Below, piece after piece: positions 25,965 through 37,007 of a DNA stretch of 64,000 nucleotides. The DNA is taken from NCBI RefSeq assembly GCF_032118995.1, contig NC_092657.1, positions 14,614,181 through 14,678,180 on the forward strand, in the 5' to 3' direction. The notes below the pieces were generated by a model. It worked only from the letters and a program-made list of their open reading frames with translations. It was not told the DNA's origin and did no database searches. The DNA comes from Asterias amurensis. Lineage: Eukaryota; Echinodermata; Asteroidea; Forcipulatida; Asteriidae. The position numbers and the translations under genes are program-made. The first letter of the stretch is position 1. Every line of letters begins with the position of its first letter.

Positions 25965-26343
25965 TTAAAGGCAGTGGACACTATTGGTAATTTTCAAAGA
26001 CTAGCCTTCACAGTATCTCAACATATGCATAAAATAACAAACCTGTGAAAATTTGAGCTCAGTCGGTCATCGAATTTGCAAGATAATAATGAAAGAAAAA
26101 CACCCTTGTCACACGAAGTTGTGTGCGTTTAGATGGTTGATTTCGAGACATCAAGTTCTAAACTTGAGGTCTTAAAATCAAAATCTTGGAAAATTTATCC
26201 TGTCTCGAAAACTGTGGCACTTCAGAGGGAGCCGTTTCTCACAATGTTTTATACCATCAATCTCTTCCCATTACTCGTTACCAAGAAAGGTTTTATGCTA
26301 ATAATTATTTTGAGTAATTACCAATAGTGTCCACTGCCTTTAA
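25965..26343. mobile_element. TTAA-flanked palindromic MITE, family A, full length
   Basis: TTAA+AGGCAGTGGACACTATT at left, inverse at right, with central GAGACATCAAGTTCTAAACTTGAGG-type inverted pair. The reference copy for this family in the window. Confidence 0.85.
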
Positions 26344-27194
26344 TGCACCTCAAAGCCCTTCATTCCATAAGGTAATTAAAAAAAAAAAAAAAAAAAAAAA
26401 AAAGTGCTAACTTTCACGCACTTAAAATACCAAAACATTTTATTGCATGTGTATGTAGGTCGGTACCTTATCTTCCAACTATAAAAGTGTCATAGTCCAC
26501 AAAGTGCAACTTTCGGAATTATGGCCCAATTCAATACCCCTATTTTTCGCTTTAAGAAAATACGAAAAAAATATTTGAAATAGTGGTTTGATCCAAAGTT
26601 GATCGCAAACTTAATTTGTAAAACATTTTCTGAAAGAGTAAACATGGTTGTGCATCATGTGTGAAAGACAAACTTCAACATTTTCCCCTTTAGACGTACC
26701 AGTGCTTTAAATTCACCTATATTTCAACACTTTAAAAGGCAAGAAACTTGGCAAATTTGCTGAAAATCTTATTTTGGCCGTAACCATGGCAACCAATGTG
26801 TGATATATTTTTTTATTTATTTATTTTTTGCTTTTTTTGTACCCATGTCTACTCATACATGGAGTTTTGCCAAAATCCAGTTTTGGAAGTTTGCCAACAT
26901 TTCAAAAAAATCTTTGATTTTTACAGCAACCGAGTCTTAAATGTTGATGCTAAACATCGTTACTGCTCGTTGGTTTAATAAAGTATGTGTCGTTTTATAT
27001 ACGTTTAGTAAAGACTGAATATCAATGACATTGCAATATAACTTGAAATATGTGTAAACTTTGTTCACTCTGAAGTACTGCAATTATGAAACAAATCATA
27101 TTGCAATTGTTATCCCACTATGTAACATAGCTTTTCTCTCCACTTAGTTGTTTTCTTTTGTCGTCTTCAGTTAGCCTTGTTGTGAAATTGCAGC
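26344..27194. other. No gene seen
   Basis: Contains a poly(A) run (26379-26403); no exon recognised. Confidence 0.35.
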
Positions 27195-27790
27195 GTAAAG
27201 GGCGCCACCGCGCGGCGAAAAGTTGCTCTCGCGTGCTCCTCACAAAGGCTAAAATCGGATGGTGAGTTCTTCCCAATCAAAGTAAACTTATTGACTAATC
27301 TAATTATGTTTTGATAAAACCCAGTCTGTAATTGTTTATTATAATTGATATAGATTGTTTATCATGCATATTTAGTGAAATACTGTTGTGTAATTATCGT
27401 GAATTTCCAGCCAAATCAAGTCACGAATTTGTAGGTGTCAGAAATAGACGTCCTTTCTATATATGCATCAAACCAATGAGAATAATTTATTGTCGCCTTT
27501 TCACAATTATCTGCCTATCGCTCTTTTATTAGTGATTTCCTAATCCCTGTCTTGTCCTTTGTTTGCAGACTATATTAAATAATTGGTATAAACAAATGAA
27601 TCAACCTTACTATACTGAACTACAAGTAACTACCCAGCCTTCGTACCAACCAAGTGATCCAATTAGCCTGAATTATAACAATCAACCATTCCTGATTTAC
27701 CATCTGATCAAACTGAACTGATTAAACTGTGAATAAAGAACAATCAACAAATTAGACAAAAAGCTGGTTCCGTTGCTTATTTTTCAGCCT
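27195..27790 (+). repeat. Segmental duplication block, copy 2
   Basis: Parallel to 20915-21490 (GGCGAAAAGTTGCTCTCGCG, CCCAGTCTGTAATTGTTTATT, GTGATCCAATTAGCCTGAAT). The array insertion site is empty here too, at about 27329-27333. Confidence 0.75.
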
Positions 27791-28963
27791 GGTTTAACAT
27801 TCTTTGTGTTTTTGTCGTCAGCATTTTGTATTGTCATCGTGTAATTGTATTGCCCTTGTTTATTCTTCGATGTTTAATTGTTTGTTTGTTTGTTTGTTTT
27901 CTATTCTGTATAAAGGCTGTTGTCTACTAGCCACGGCTTAACTAACAGCCTCATGCTCTCGCTCCTGTATTGTACATAGTTAATTCCTAGTTATTAATTT
28001 ATTATTTGCTTTTTGTTTATATTGTTTTTCTGTTTAATTTAATACACTTTAGATTTGTTAAATTTCTATGTACTGTTTAATTCTCACAATTTTGTTATTT
28101 GTTTTCTCAACAAGAGTATGGAATAAAAGTGTATTGAATTTAATCAATGTTTTAATTTGGTACTGACATAAACGTTTTTCATGTTATGCGTTCCAATGGT
28201 AAATTATTCTCCCTGCGTGGATATAACTGCTACATATCTTAGGCAATAATCAGAAACAATACCATATTTTGAAATGAAATGTGTACATGTAGTTTTATAC
28301 AGTTATTCAAACTAGGAGTAAAACAAAAAAATACCTACGTATTCCAAACGATTACAATTCATTCAAAGAGGCAAAACAATAATATTGTTAGCAACTATTT
28401 GGCTGACAAAATACCGATCCATCGTACTGAAAATGGTATGTTAATATATTGTTAAGAGCAACGTCGGCGGAACACTTTGAAGAGTGGGGACAGTTGTTTT
28501 CTTCCATGTGAAAGTATGGAGTTATGTATAGGCAGACATGCTATATTGGGTTCGCAAAGTAGAATAATAATTAATGGTTATAATACCGAATTAATTATAA
28601 ATGCAGAACTTACATAATACAATAAGACAGTTTGTTATTTTTGGGGGTATGATGATTGAATTTATTTCAAAGTGTTATTTTATCTGATAATGAAGTTTGT
28701 TTGTGTTTTATTTCACCAGTGTTTTTCCATAAAACAAACAATCGTGAACAATAGATGGAATTTCTTTCCATAAACTGGTTAGTATATGTTATTGCAGTTT
28801 ATTGCCGCACGGGCAGGCAATTTTGCTAAATAATGTCGGCTAAAAAAAAAAGGACTGTATGCACAGTTGTTGGTGTTTCCAAATGACGTCCGTGGTGACC
28901 TCAATGAACGCACCCAAACCGCTCTCAATAGTCATTATAACATAGATTAATGCTCTGCAACTA
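27791..28963. other. AT-rich, no gene; possible LINE 3' tail
   Basis: 27830-28140 is T-rich and ends GGAATAAAAGTGTATTGAATTT, the style of a LINE 3' UTR, but no coding remnant precedes it. 28141-28963 shows nothing except the presumed noncoding exon of the TRIM gene at its end. Confidence 0.3.
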
Positions 28964-29048
28964 GTAAGTCTGCTGCCACCAAGTGTCCAAAAGTCATTGA
29001 CTGGATGATTTAATGAAAATGACACATTTGTTTTTATTCGTATAACAG
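28964..29048 (+). other. 5'-UTR intron of TRIM gene 1
   Basis: GTAAGTCTGCTGCCACC donor at 28964 and CAG acceptor at 29048 (or 29058). The donor region and acceptor are conserved in TRIM gene 2 (41633-41708). Confidence 0.55.
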
Positions 29049-29068
29049 GACAGCCCAGTCTCACCAAG

Positions 29069-31006
29069 ATGGCCAAAGCTGCACTTCACACTGAGACCAC
29101 TTGCAAGATTAGACATGTACACATCGAATGCCCAATCTGCTTGACTCGGTTCATCGATCCGAAAATCCTGGACTGCCAGCACAGCTTCTGCTTAAAATGT
29201 CTTCAGGAACTTGTAGACAAACATGATCCAATGACGCGTTTCATCATTTGCCCAGTGTGTAGAGAGAAAACTTCAATCCCAGCTAAGGGACCATCGGCTC
29301 TTCTCAACTGCTTTCTTTTGAGCTCGCTTATTGATGACGTCATCAACCCGAATAGTCCCGAGGTGGACATTAATCCTCTTGTGTCGATTTGCGAAGGATG
29401 CGACGAAGGTCTTGATGCCGTCTCACGGTGTGTTGACTGTGATGCGAATTTTTGCAAGATTTGTTTGGAATACCACGCCAAAATAAAATTGAACAGGCAT
29501 CATCGAGTCGTTAATGCAGCCGGGTCGTCAAATGAGGGATCCATAGACCAGAACAAAATTTGCTCTCCAAAATGCCGGAAACACACTGACCAGGAACTGT
29601 GTTTTTATTGCGTCACGTGTGACTTACTTGTTTGTCCTAAATGTGCGGTGCTCGATCACCGATCGTCAAACCACAACCTTTCTGAAATCAATGATTCCAT
29701 TCGATTGTATCGTCTAGCTGTTGAAGAGGCTTTGATGAAGTTTGATGAATGTCGCAAGCAATTTCAAAAAGTGGATAATTCTATAAAACACTCACAGCAT
29801 AGATTACAGACCATGGTCGACCAGGCTCTTCGAGATATTGTGGCTAAGGAGGAAGAGGAAGTTGCCAACATCAGAAAAGCATCTCGCCTCTTTCAAGACA
29901 GAATTACTCAAATCGGTCAAGAAAGAGGTGAGGAATTTGGCAGGATACAAATCAGCAATAGCGATAAGATGAGCCGTGCAGAGCAGATCGTAGCTTCAGT
30001 CAACGACTTGATGCAACATGCTGATGACTTTGAGCTGCTGGACCTCAAGCCAAAGGTTATGCACAACTTGACATTCCACAAAGAACTCCAGTTTCAAACA
30101 GTTCAGCATAGCAAGTCATTCATCTGGTTCAAAGGTCATGATGTCGTCACTGATGCGGATATCGGTGAAATACTAGAGGAAGAAAAGTGGGAGGTGAAGA
30201 CAGAGTTTGGTAAATCAGGGGAAGGTGAGGGGGAGTTCGAGTTTGCATGGAACGTTGCTTGTTTCAGCAACGATGAAATCGTCGTTAGTGATTTGAAACA
30301 GTTGATATTATCCAAATTTACATCGAATGGTAGTTACAAATCTAAAGGTGTGCAAAGTAGAACAGAAGATGGACAACTAGAACACCCTACGGGTGCTGCG
30401 GTGACCTCTGATGACCTGCTTCTGGTTACTGACGGACAGGATGTAAAGGTTTATGATGGAGAACTGCGATTTATTCGCAAGTTCAGACCCTCACAGAATG
30501 AAGTCGAGGGGCAGTCAGGGAGTATGCTTTTTGGTATTGCTGTTGACAAGAAGAAAGATCGTATTGCAGTGTCTGACTGTCGGGGAAAGGTAATATCTCT
30601 TCATAACAAAGATGGATCCACCATTTCCACAATACATCATGATGAGATTGACGGCATGGGCTTTTTATCTGTTAACAGCAAGGAGCGACTGATCTTCACA
30701 AACCACGATGAGTCGAAACTAGCTTGTCTGGATTTCATGGGAAATGAGGTGTTCAATATCAGCACCTCCATTGACGGCAAACCAGTAAAGCCTACTGGTG
30801 TGTGTTGTGATGATGCTGGCGATATATATGTGTCTATTCATTGCGATACGGAGGGAACCAGTGAGATACATCATTACGATGCATCAGGTAAGCACATCGG
30901 CTGTGTAGCTGGTGGCTTGCTCTATCCTCAGGGCTTGACGTTTACTCCTACCGGTGACCTCATCGTGGCTGACTGGAACTCAGTCAAAATATTGCATCGC
31001 GTGTGA
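29069..31006 (+). CDS. TRIM-family RING E3 ligase with NHL-like C-terminus, paralogue 1 (645 aa)
   Basis: Whole coding sequence is one exon; the ATG is in good context (AAGATGG) ten bases after an acceptor. RING finger: C21, C24, C36, H38, C41, C44, C61, C64, all eight ligands present. B-box 1 spans about 108-145 (C108, C111, C121, C124, C129, C132, H136). B-box 2 spans 169-202 (C169, H172, C181, C184, C189, C192, H197, H202). A charged coiled coil covers about 205-330, and from about 385 on there are NHL/six-bladed-propeller-type repeats (HPTGAAVTSDDLLLVTD, KPTGVCCDDAGDIYVS, YPQGLTFTPTGDLIVADW). This is the TRIM2/3/71 (class VII-like) architecture; TRIM56-like proteins are also similar. Expected role: ubiquitin ligase using the propeller for substrate or RNA binding, cytoplasmic. 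Orthology to a named gene is not claimed. Echinoderms have expanded TRIM families, and the neighbouring copy supports local duplication. Confidence 0.92.
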   Translation: MAKAALHTETTCKIRHVHIECPICLTRFIDPKILDCQHSFCLKCLQELVDKHDPMTRFIICPVCREKTSIPAKGPSALLNCFLLSSLIDDVINPNSPEVDINPLVSICEGCDEGLDAVSRCVDCDANFCKICLEYHAKIKLNRHHRVVNAAGSSNEGSIDQNKICSPKCRKHTDQELCFYCVTCDLLVCPKCAVLDHRSSNHNLSEINDSIRLYRLAVEEALMKFDECRKQFQKVDNSIKHSQHRLQTMVDQALRDIVAKEEEEVANIRKASRLFQDRITQIGQERGEEFGRIQISNSDKMSRAEQIVASVNDLMQHADDFELLDLKPKVMHNLTFHKELQFQTVQHSKSFIWFKGHDVVTDADIGEILEEEKWEVKTEFGKSGEGEGEFEFAWNVACFSNDEIVVSDLKQLILSKFTSNGSYKSKGVQSRTEDGQLEHPTGAAVTSDDLLLVTDGQDVKVYDGELRFIRKFRPSQNEVEGQSGSMLFGIAVDKKKDRIAVSDCRGKVISLHNKDGSTISTIHHDEIDGMGFLSVNSKERLIFTNHDESKLACLDFMGNEVFNISTSIDGKPVKPTGVCCDDAGDIYVSIHCDTEGTSEIHHYDASGKHIGCVAGGLLYPQGLTFTPTGDLIVADWNSVKILHRV

Positions 31007-31290
31007 GTGTCGATGACGTTATGGTCGCAAAGATACACTATTATTGATGACAAGGCAACTTGCAACTTATAAAGTGTAACACTTTTAGTTAATCTTCATG
31101 AAACTCAAGAATGCAAATAATCTGCCACTTGGACAAAACGTTACCATCACAATGTACCATCAATCGTTTAGAACAAATCTAGTGTGATATTTTCGCAAAT
31201 AAATGCTTCTTTCGCTCTGGCGGTTATATTAATTGGGTGATTTTTGTTTCTTTCCATTTATTCCTTAAGTACGTTTTAGTAAAAACATTA
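31007..31290 (+). other. 3' flank of TRIM gene 1 with probable poly(A) signal
   Basis: AATAAA at 31199-31204 (in CGCAAATAAATGCTT) is conserved behind TRIM gene 2 at 44172. The TTAA at 31089-31092 is the unoccupied counterpart of the MITE insertion at 43735-44066. Confidence 0.6.
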
Positions 31291-31329
31291 ACCTACAAAG
31301 TACCAGCTTAAATGTGTAATATCAGTACC

Positions 31330-31625
31330 AAAGTGTACACTATTGGTAATACTGAACACCATTGGTAACCATCTAAGACCAGTATTCAACATATGCATAA
31401 AACAACAGACCACATGCATAACATAACAAACCTGTGTAAATTTGAGCTCAATTGGTCGTTGAAGTTGCGAGTAAAAACATTAACCTACAAAGTACCAGCT
31501 TAAATGTGTAATATCCGTATCAAAGTGTAGTATTTTGTGACCACTATTGGTAATACTGGACACTATTGGTAACTGTCAAAGACCAATATTCAACATATGC
31601 ATAAAATAACAAACCAATCAGAATG
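31330..31625. mobile_element. Degenerate family A MITE, two partial left ends
   Basis: CACTATTGGTAA...ACATATGCATAAAA is present twice (from 31337 and 31553) with an intervening repeat of AACATTAACCTACAAAGTAC. Right ends missing. Confidence 0.55.
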
Positions 31626-31806
31626 GATTAACTGTCTTGGGTATTTATGAATGGTTAATAATAACCACACACAATTACCTTGTTATATATCAGTTGCTGC
31701 TTTTTAACTCACCATTTCCAATTTAGTATTTAAGGCTGAACATAATGGTATCCTTTTTAATTGATCGTTATTCACTACATTAAAAGTGTCACGTTATATG
31801 TGAATT

Positions 31807-32345
31807 ATTAAGGGAATACAAGGGTAGCGACTCGTTCTTTATCGGCCGTTTAAAACAGGCAGTGTCGTTGTCGTGTGATAACAGGCAGGGTCGTTGCCGT
31901 GTGGAAGGCTCGGGCCTTTATCACACGACAACGACCCTGTCTGTTTTAAACGGCCGGTAAAGAACGGGTCGCTGCTCTTTTATTCCCACTCATGAATGCC
32001 TTTTTGGTTAAAAGGCGTTATAGAGTAAGAAGCTCTGTACAACTGTTTCCGACGTGTTTGAGCTATGTATTTACATGTACGACGTCCGTGTGTTGCATTG
32101 TTATGACTGAGACGCCTAGTTCCGACAGTTTCCGGTTCCGTTCGTGCGCGTATAGTCTTGTTGCAACACGTTCTCGTGTTCCTTTCACACACAGCGCGGC
32201 CAACTCACCGACAGCTCCCGCAAGACTAGCGCGGAGTATCCGCTCACAACCGGTTACAAACACTGGTCATTATCAAAGGTTTAAAAAAAAAAACGTAACG
32301 CGCTCTCCACCAATATGAATAGCGAAACTGTCTGAGGTATTTATG
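31807..32345 (+). repeat. Composite dispersed repeat, full copy 1
   Basis: Palindromic part 31807-31989 (GGGAATAC...; inverse TTTTATTCCC) then a unique part ending CACCAAT...AGCGAAACTGTCTGAGGTATTTATGAATG. Same two-part order at 44986 and, inverted, at 49767. Confidence 0.75.
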
Positions 32346-33663
32346 AATGTTAATTAATTGAAGTAACTGGTGGTATTATTTCTTACAAGTTTAAAACAAG
32401 TTTGCGTACAGTTTTAACTTGTAATTTAAGATGTAATTTAAAACATTGGGAACTCTAGGGTGTCACCTTCAGACGTATTTAAAAGACTTAAAACACACAT
32501 GTTCAGCTTCAATTTGTAAATACACGCAAACATTTGTAAACCAATATAAGCATGATAAACAAAACTTGTAAACTGCTCATTTGACTAATCTGGGAGGTTT
32601 TGATTGTTAATACATCGTTTACAGAAAATTAAAATCACTCTAAACTGTTGAGTGACGCTGGCCGAGTTTTTTTTTTTTTTTTTTTTCTAGCGTTAAACTT
32701 ATATTATTTTTTATGTAACTGTGTAGAAGGCAGAAATTAACAAGATTCAAAAGCTACTGTATTTTTGTTTTCTTCTCCAGTTGCGTTGAGATTATCCTTT
32801 ACTAAACAAACACATTCAGATAGTTTAACAACACTAACAATATGAACTCAAACCGGGGGGGGGGGGGCGCTGCTGGAGCTAAAAATACTGCCGACATTAT
32901 TTTGAATGTTGTTGTGCTCAGCAGCTCAGCTACGCTTTGATACAAAAAAAATAGCTTCATGCGTTTCGGTCCAGGTCAACAGAGGGCGCTCGCCTGCGCA
33001 GTAATTGGGTTATAGTTTGTATTTACATGCACAGCCACATATGCCTACCTGTTTAGATCATTGTGATTTGAAACCGTTGGATTGGATTTAATATTGTATA
33101 AATATAAATGTGTACAATTGAACTAACCTTTTGAAATTGCATGGCAAAAGGTGTTCACAGTTTGAGATATCGCCTAAAAAAACGGTGCAATTTCCAAGCA
33201 GGAAAATAATCTTTAAAATGAATCCACAATCTGAGAAATGCCATTGAAGCTTTACACTTCACAGATTCAACCATTGGGCCTATAGGGTTTAAACAAACTG
33301 GTTTTCCTGTGCCAGACTGGACTTTTTTTTCATAACATCTGCCGTCCTCATTCATGCCGGGTCGTTCATACGGGCAACTTTGCTCACCCCCTCCCCCTTC
33401 AGTTGAAATCGATTCAATTGCAGCTCACATTTATTTCCATACTTTCTTGAAGAAAAACATACTTTAACAGTGCAAATAATATGGGAATTATACGACTAAT
33501 AGAAAATTGTAGTAAGTGAGAAAGATAGCAGATGAAATCAGTATGGAGGCAACATCTTAAAGCCGAGGATTGCAGTGAAGTGCCTTACAAGAACAAACCA
33601 AAACAAGAACAAACTCAAACCCTTGCTTCCCCTTTCTGTCTACACCCAATTCCTCATTTTTTT
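32346..33663. other. No gene seen
   Basis: Poly(T) run 32667-32686 and a G run near 32857. No exon or repeat family recognised. Confidence 0.35.
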
Positions 33664-33775
33664 TAGAACCAAATATTGTATGTTGCGAAACGCTGAACCG
33701 CCATGTTCTGCTGGCTGCCGGGCAAGATACGGACGAGTTACTATCATATTATGGTTTATATATGGTTTATTTTTT
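33664..33775 (+). repeat. Dispersed repeat, copy 2 of 3
   Basis: GAACCAAATATTGTATGTTGC...GCCGGGCAAGATACGGACGAG, as at 5112. Confidence 0.6.
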
Positions 33776-34044
33776 GTTTTGTTTCCTGGTTTGCTGGCAC
33801 CAATTGTTGTAGGTTAGTCTTTTTAACTTGTGTTTTATGGTATTTTTGCTCTTTTACTTTGGTGGTTGGTTTTATAAAGTTGTTTGTATGTCGTCTCCCT
33901 AGTACTTGTAGGATGACTGTGAGTATCGGGTCGCTGTGTATTACTTGTCCCGTTTATCTTTGTTAGTCTTTTCTTTTCTATTTCACAAAATGTTGTTGTT
34001 TTATAGTTGATGCACACTGTAAAACAATGTTCATGTTTGTAACG

Positions 34045-34150
34045 TGATGTTTGTAATAAAGTGAATTGAATCGAGTTGGATCCAATTAAATTGAATTTTT
34101 AAAACTGAATCGAATTGAAGTAAAATGATTTGGATCGAATTGAATTGAGG
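34045..34150. repeat. Degenerate (AATTG) pentamer-like stretch
   Basis: GAATTGAATCGAGTTGGATCCAATTAAATTGAA style sequence, probably the worn tail of a retroelement. The preceding 33776-34044 has no gene. Confidence 0.5.
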
Positions 34151-34273
34151 TCAACAGTAGACTTGAGATTAGAGTCCGTTTATTTTTAGTCCCGTCGCGC
34201 GCCTGACGTCATCAAACTTTTCCGCAGCTGGTGTGGCAGGAAATTCCGTTCCCCTGGATAAACGGTCCCTCCA

Positions 34274-34644
34274 TAAGGCCGAGTAAAAAATAAACATGTT
34301 TAGCGTCCCCGCCCGCTTCCTTTTTAGAGGCCGCCTCATTTTTTAGTTTATTTATTTTGTTTTATTTGTGTATGCACATTGTTTTTTTGAAAAAAAAGGT
34401 TACATGAAAAAAGATTGGTTTAAACGATCTCAGCTAATACAATCTGAATGTCTTGTCTGAATGCCTTTTACAAAATATTTCCATTATGTATTGTGTGTTT
34501 GAGCAGCAGAAAAAACAATGGATAATTGACATTTTAAAAAGAATGGCGGCCATCTTGAAAAAAAAATAACAAATAAAAAGCCCCTCCTCCTTCTTTTTTT
34601 CGAGAAACCCGGACGCTAAACATGTTTTTTTTTACTCGCCCTAA
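34274..34644. mobile_element. Inverted-repeat MITE with TAA duplication (PIF/Harbinger-like)
   Basis: TAA+GGCCGAGTAAAAAATAAA at left and inverse ...TTTACTCGCCC+TAA at right, with AACATGTTTAGCGTCC in both arms. A three-base TAA duplication is typical of Harbinger-type elements. No ORF. Confidence 0.65.
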
Positions 34645-34712
34645 GCATGGCAAACTGTGCACAAACTACTTCATTAAGCGCCCTCTTTTGAAACAACATC
34701 CTTCAGCCAACG

Positions 34713-35033
34713 TTAAAGGAACACGTTGGCTTGGATCTGTCGAGTTGGTCTTTGAAAAGCATTTGTAACCGTTTGTTATAAAATGCCTATGGGTAGAAAG
34801 ATGTTGTAAAAGTATAATACAATGATCCACACAAACATGCCTCCCGACTAACACGGTCAGCCATTTATGGGAGTCAACTTGTTGACTCCCATAAATGGCC
34901 GACTATGTCAGTTCGCAAAGAAAAATAAAAACGGAGCAATTTCGAGGCAAATTTGTGTGGATCATTGTATTCTACTTGCCAACGCTTTTTTTTTAGACCA
35001 ACTCGTTCGATCTAAGGCAACGTGTTCCTTTAA
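34713..35033. mobile_element. TTAA-flanked palindromic MITE, family B
   Basis: TTAA+AGGAACACGTTGGC to CGTGTTCCT+TTAA, with the GGGAGTCAACTTGTTGACTCCC centre. Confidence 0.85.
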
Positions 35034-35119
35034 GCTCCCAAATCGGGGACGGAATCTCATTAGCAGTTATTGTATTTACAATACGCGTATAATAATGGTT
35101 CTCTCGTACGAGAATGGGA

Positions 35120-35576
35120 CTTGAATGGAGACTAGTACTCAAAGATCAAGTTCTATAAACACATCCGTGGAAATAATCATACAGCGCGATACATTCCCAA
35201 CGCCGGGTTGCAATGCATCATTTTACGCATTACCAATCATTGGACCTTTGAACTACGTGTGGGTTTTCCCCGTTGTGTGCAACTGCCATATTATTAACCG
35301 ATCATTGAACTTTACCTTCACAGTATGCGGAAGTTGAGTTTGCATATGAGTTTTTCCAGTTGTGTGAGTATGCTGCCGATGCATGTATTGTACTTTCATC
35401 CATACGCGGAAGTCGGGTTTGAGGCAGACACGTTTTGTGTGCTATTTCAACGTTGTTTGAATCCAATATTTCGTTAAGAATCCAATATTTTTACCGGCTA
35501 TCAGCCACTTCCAACAGTGCAGCAAAGATCATCACCTCTATGCACTGAGTAATTAACATCTATAACATCAGGTAGG
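35120..35576 (+). promoter_or_regulatory. Putative promoter plus noncoding first exon, copy 2
   Basis: GAGTTTTTCCAGTTGTGTGAG at 35349, CCGGCTATCAGCCACTTCC at 35494, GCAAAGATCATCACCTCTATGC, and donor CATCAG/GTAGGAC at about 35569. Same order of blocks as at 22.1 kb. Confidence 0.45.
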
Positions 35577-35885
35577 ACTTCGTTTTCACTAGGGTCTATG
35601 ACGCCGTCTTAAACACGAACATGTTCAAGTCTAATACATTACAGCACTGGGAATAACATTAGCGCAGATTGAGCCCCAAATTTGCCATCTCCTGTGTTAA
35701 TTTGTGTTTACTAAATCGACAATTGTTGCCGGCTATCAGCCACTTCCTGAAGTTTGCAAAGAGGACCAACTTTAGGGTCTATGTTATCTTATTCAAACAT
35801 GATCGGGTGTACATGACAAAACTGGAAATAACATAGGCCTAAGCGCAGATTGAGCCAAAAATGTGAGATTTCCTGTGTTAAAAAA
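35577..35885 (+). repeat. Tandem partial duplication of the first-exon block
   Basis: AGGGTCTATG...GCGCAGATTGAGCC...CCTGTGTTAA occurs at about 35590-35701 and again at 35771-35881, with a second GCCGGCTATCAGCCACTTCC at 35728 between them. Confidence 0.65.
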
Positions 35886-35962
35886 AAAAGTTTACTCAGT
35901 TTGTTGGCCAATATTTTAGCCAGACTATTTGAACGGGTTACTGCCAATTGTGTGTATTCCTT

Positions 35963-36150
35963 AAAGGCACCGGACACCTTTGGTAATTGTCAAAGGTCAG
36001 TTTTCTCATTTGGTGTATATCTCAACATACATAAAACAAAACCTGTGTAAATTTGAACTCAAATGGTCGTCGAAGTAGTGAGATAAATAATATATAGAAA
36101 AAGACCCTTGACCAACAAATTGTGTGCCTTCAGAAGCTGAGGTCTCGAAC
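35963..36150. mobile_element. Truncated family A MITE (left part)
   Basis: TTAAAGGCACCGGACACC, GGTAATTGTCAAAG and GTTGTGTGCCTTCAGA-like blocks; right end lost. 36151-36616 after it has no gene. Confidence 0.65.
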
Positions 36151-36616
36151 TTAATTCAAAATTCAAATAATTGAATGAGAAATAACTTATTGTTTGCTGA
36201 ATGTATCCTTTATTTGTTCATGTGTGTATGCAATTAGTTATTTGTTTGTATATTATTTGATCTAATTCTTATTGCAATGTTATTCAGGCCTAATTTTTTT
36301 TTCCCAATTCCCGTAAAAATGGCAGTTTTTCTGCTTTTGATTTGGACAATAAATACAATACATTACAAAACGATGCAATACATCAATAAACAGGAAATCA
36401 GACGAGTATAATAGCTGGTCAGATTTACTCAGAAAGTAAACCTTGCTCACTCCGGTTGCCCGTTGCTTTAATGATTGATGCACGCTGTTTACGTTCGGTA
36501 GGAAAACTCACAATTTTTGGCAATACAATTGTAATTGGTAAGAAGTACATCAGCTTTTGTATTGTATAAGAGAAACTCTTCAAATCCAAGTACTGCCGCT
36601 AAGGAAATATATCACG

Positions 36617-37007
36617 TTGAAGGGAACCAGTGCCTTAGATCGGTCGAGTTGGTCTATAAAAAGCGTTTGTAACCGTTCGTTATAACATGCATATGGTTGG
36701 AAAGATGTTTTAAAAGTAGAATACAATGATCCACACAAATTTGCCTCGAGACTGCGTGGTTTTCTTTTTACTTTGCCGAATTAACACGGTAGGCCATTTA
36801 TGGGAGTCAACAAAATTGACTCCCATAAATGGCCGACGAGGTAAAAAGAAAACTGTGCAATTTCGAGGCATGTTTGTGTGGATCATTGTATTATACTTTT
36901 AATACAACATCTTGATTTTTGTTATACCAATATGCATTTTATAACAAACGGTTACAAACGCTTTTCAGAGACCAACTCGACCGATCCAACGCAACTTGTT
37001 CCTTTAA
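36617..37007. mobile_element. Palindromic MITE, family B, left end mutated
   Basis: Left TTGA+AGGGAACCAGTGCC, right CAACTTGTTCCT+TTAA; GGGAGTCAACAAAATTGACTCCC-type centre. Its right TTAA (37004-37007) is also the left TTAA of the next element. Confidence 0.8.

Noticed and set aside
26796..26978. Short frame starting with a hydrophobic run (signal-peptide-like)
   Set aside because: The hydrophobic part is an AT-rich TTTATTT run; no splice sites or homology.
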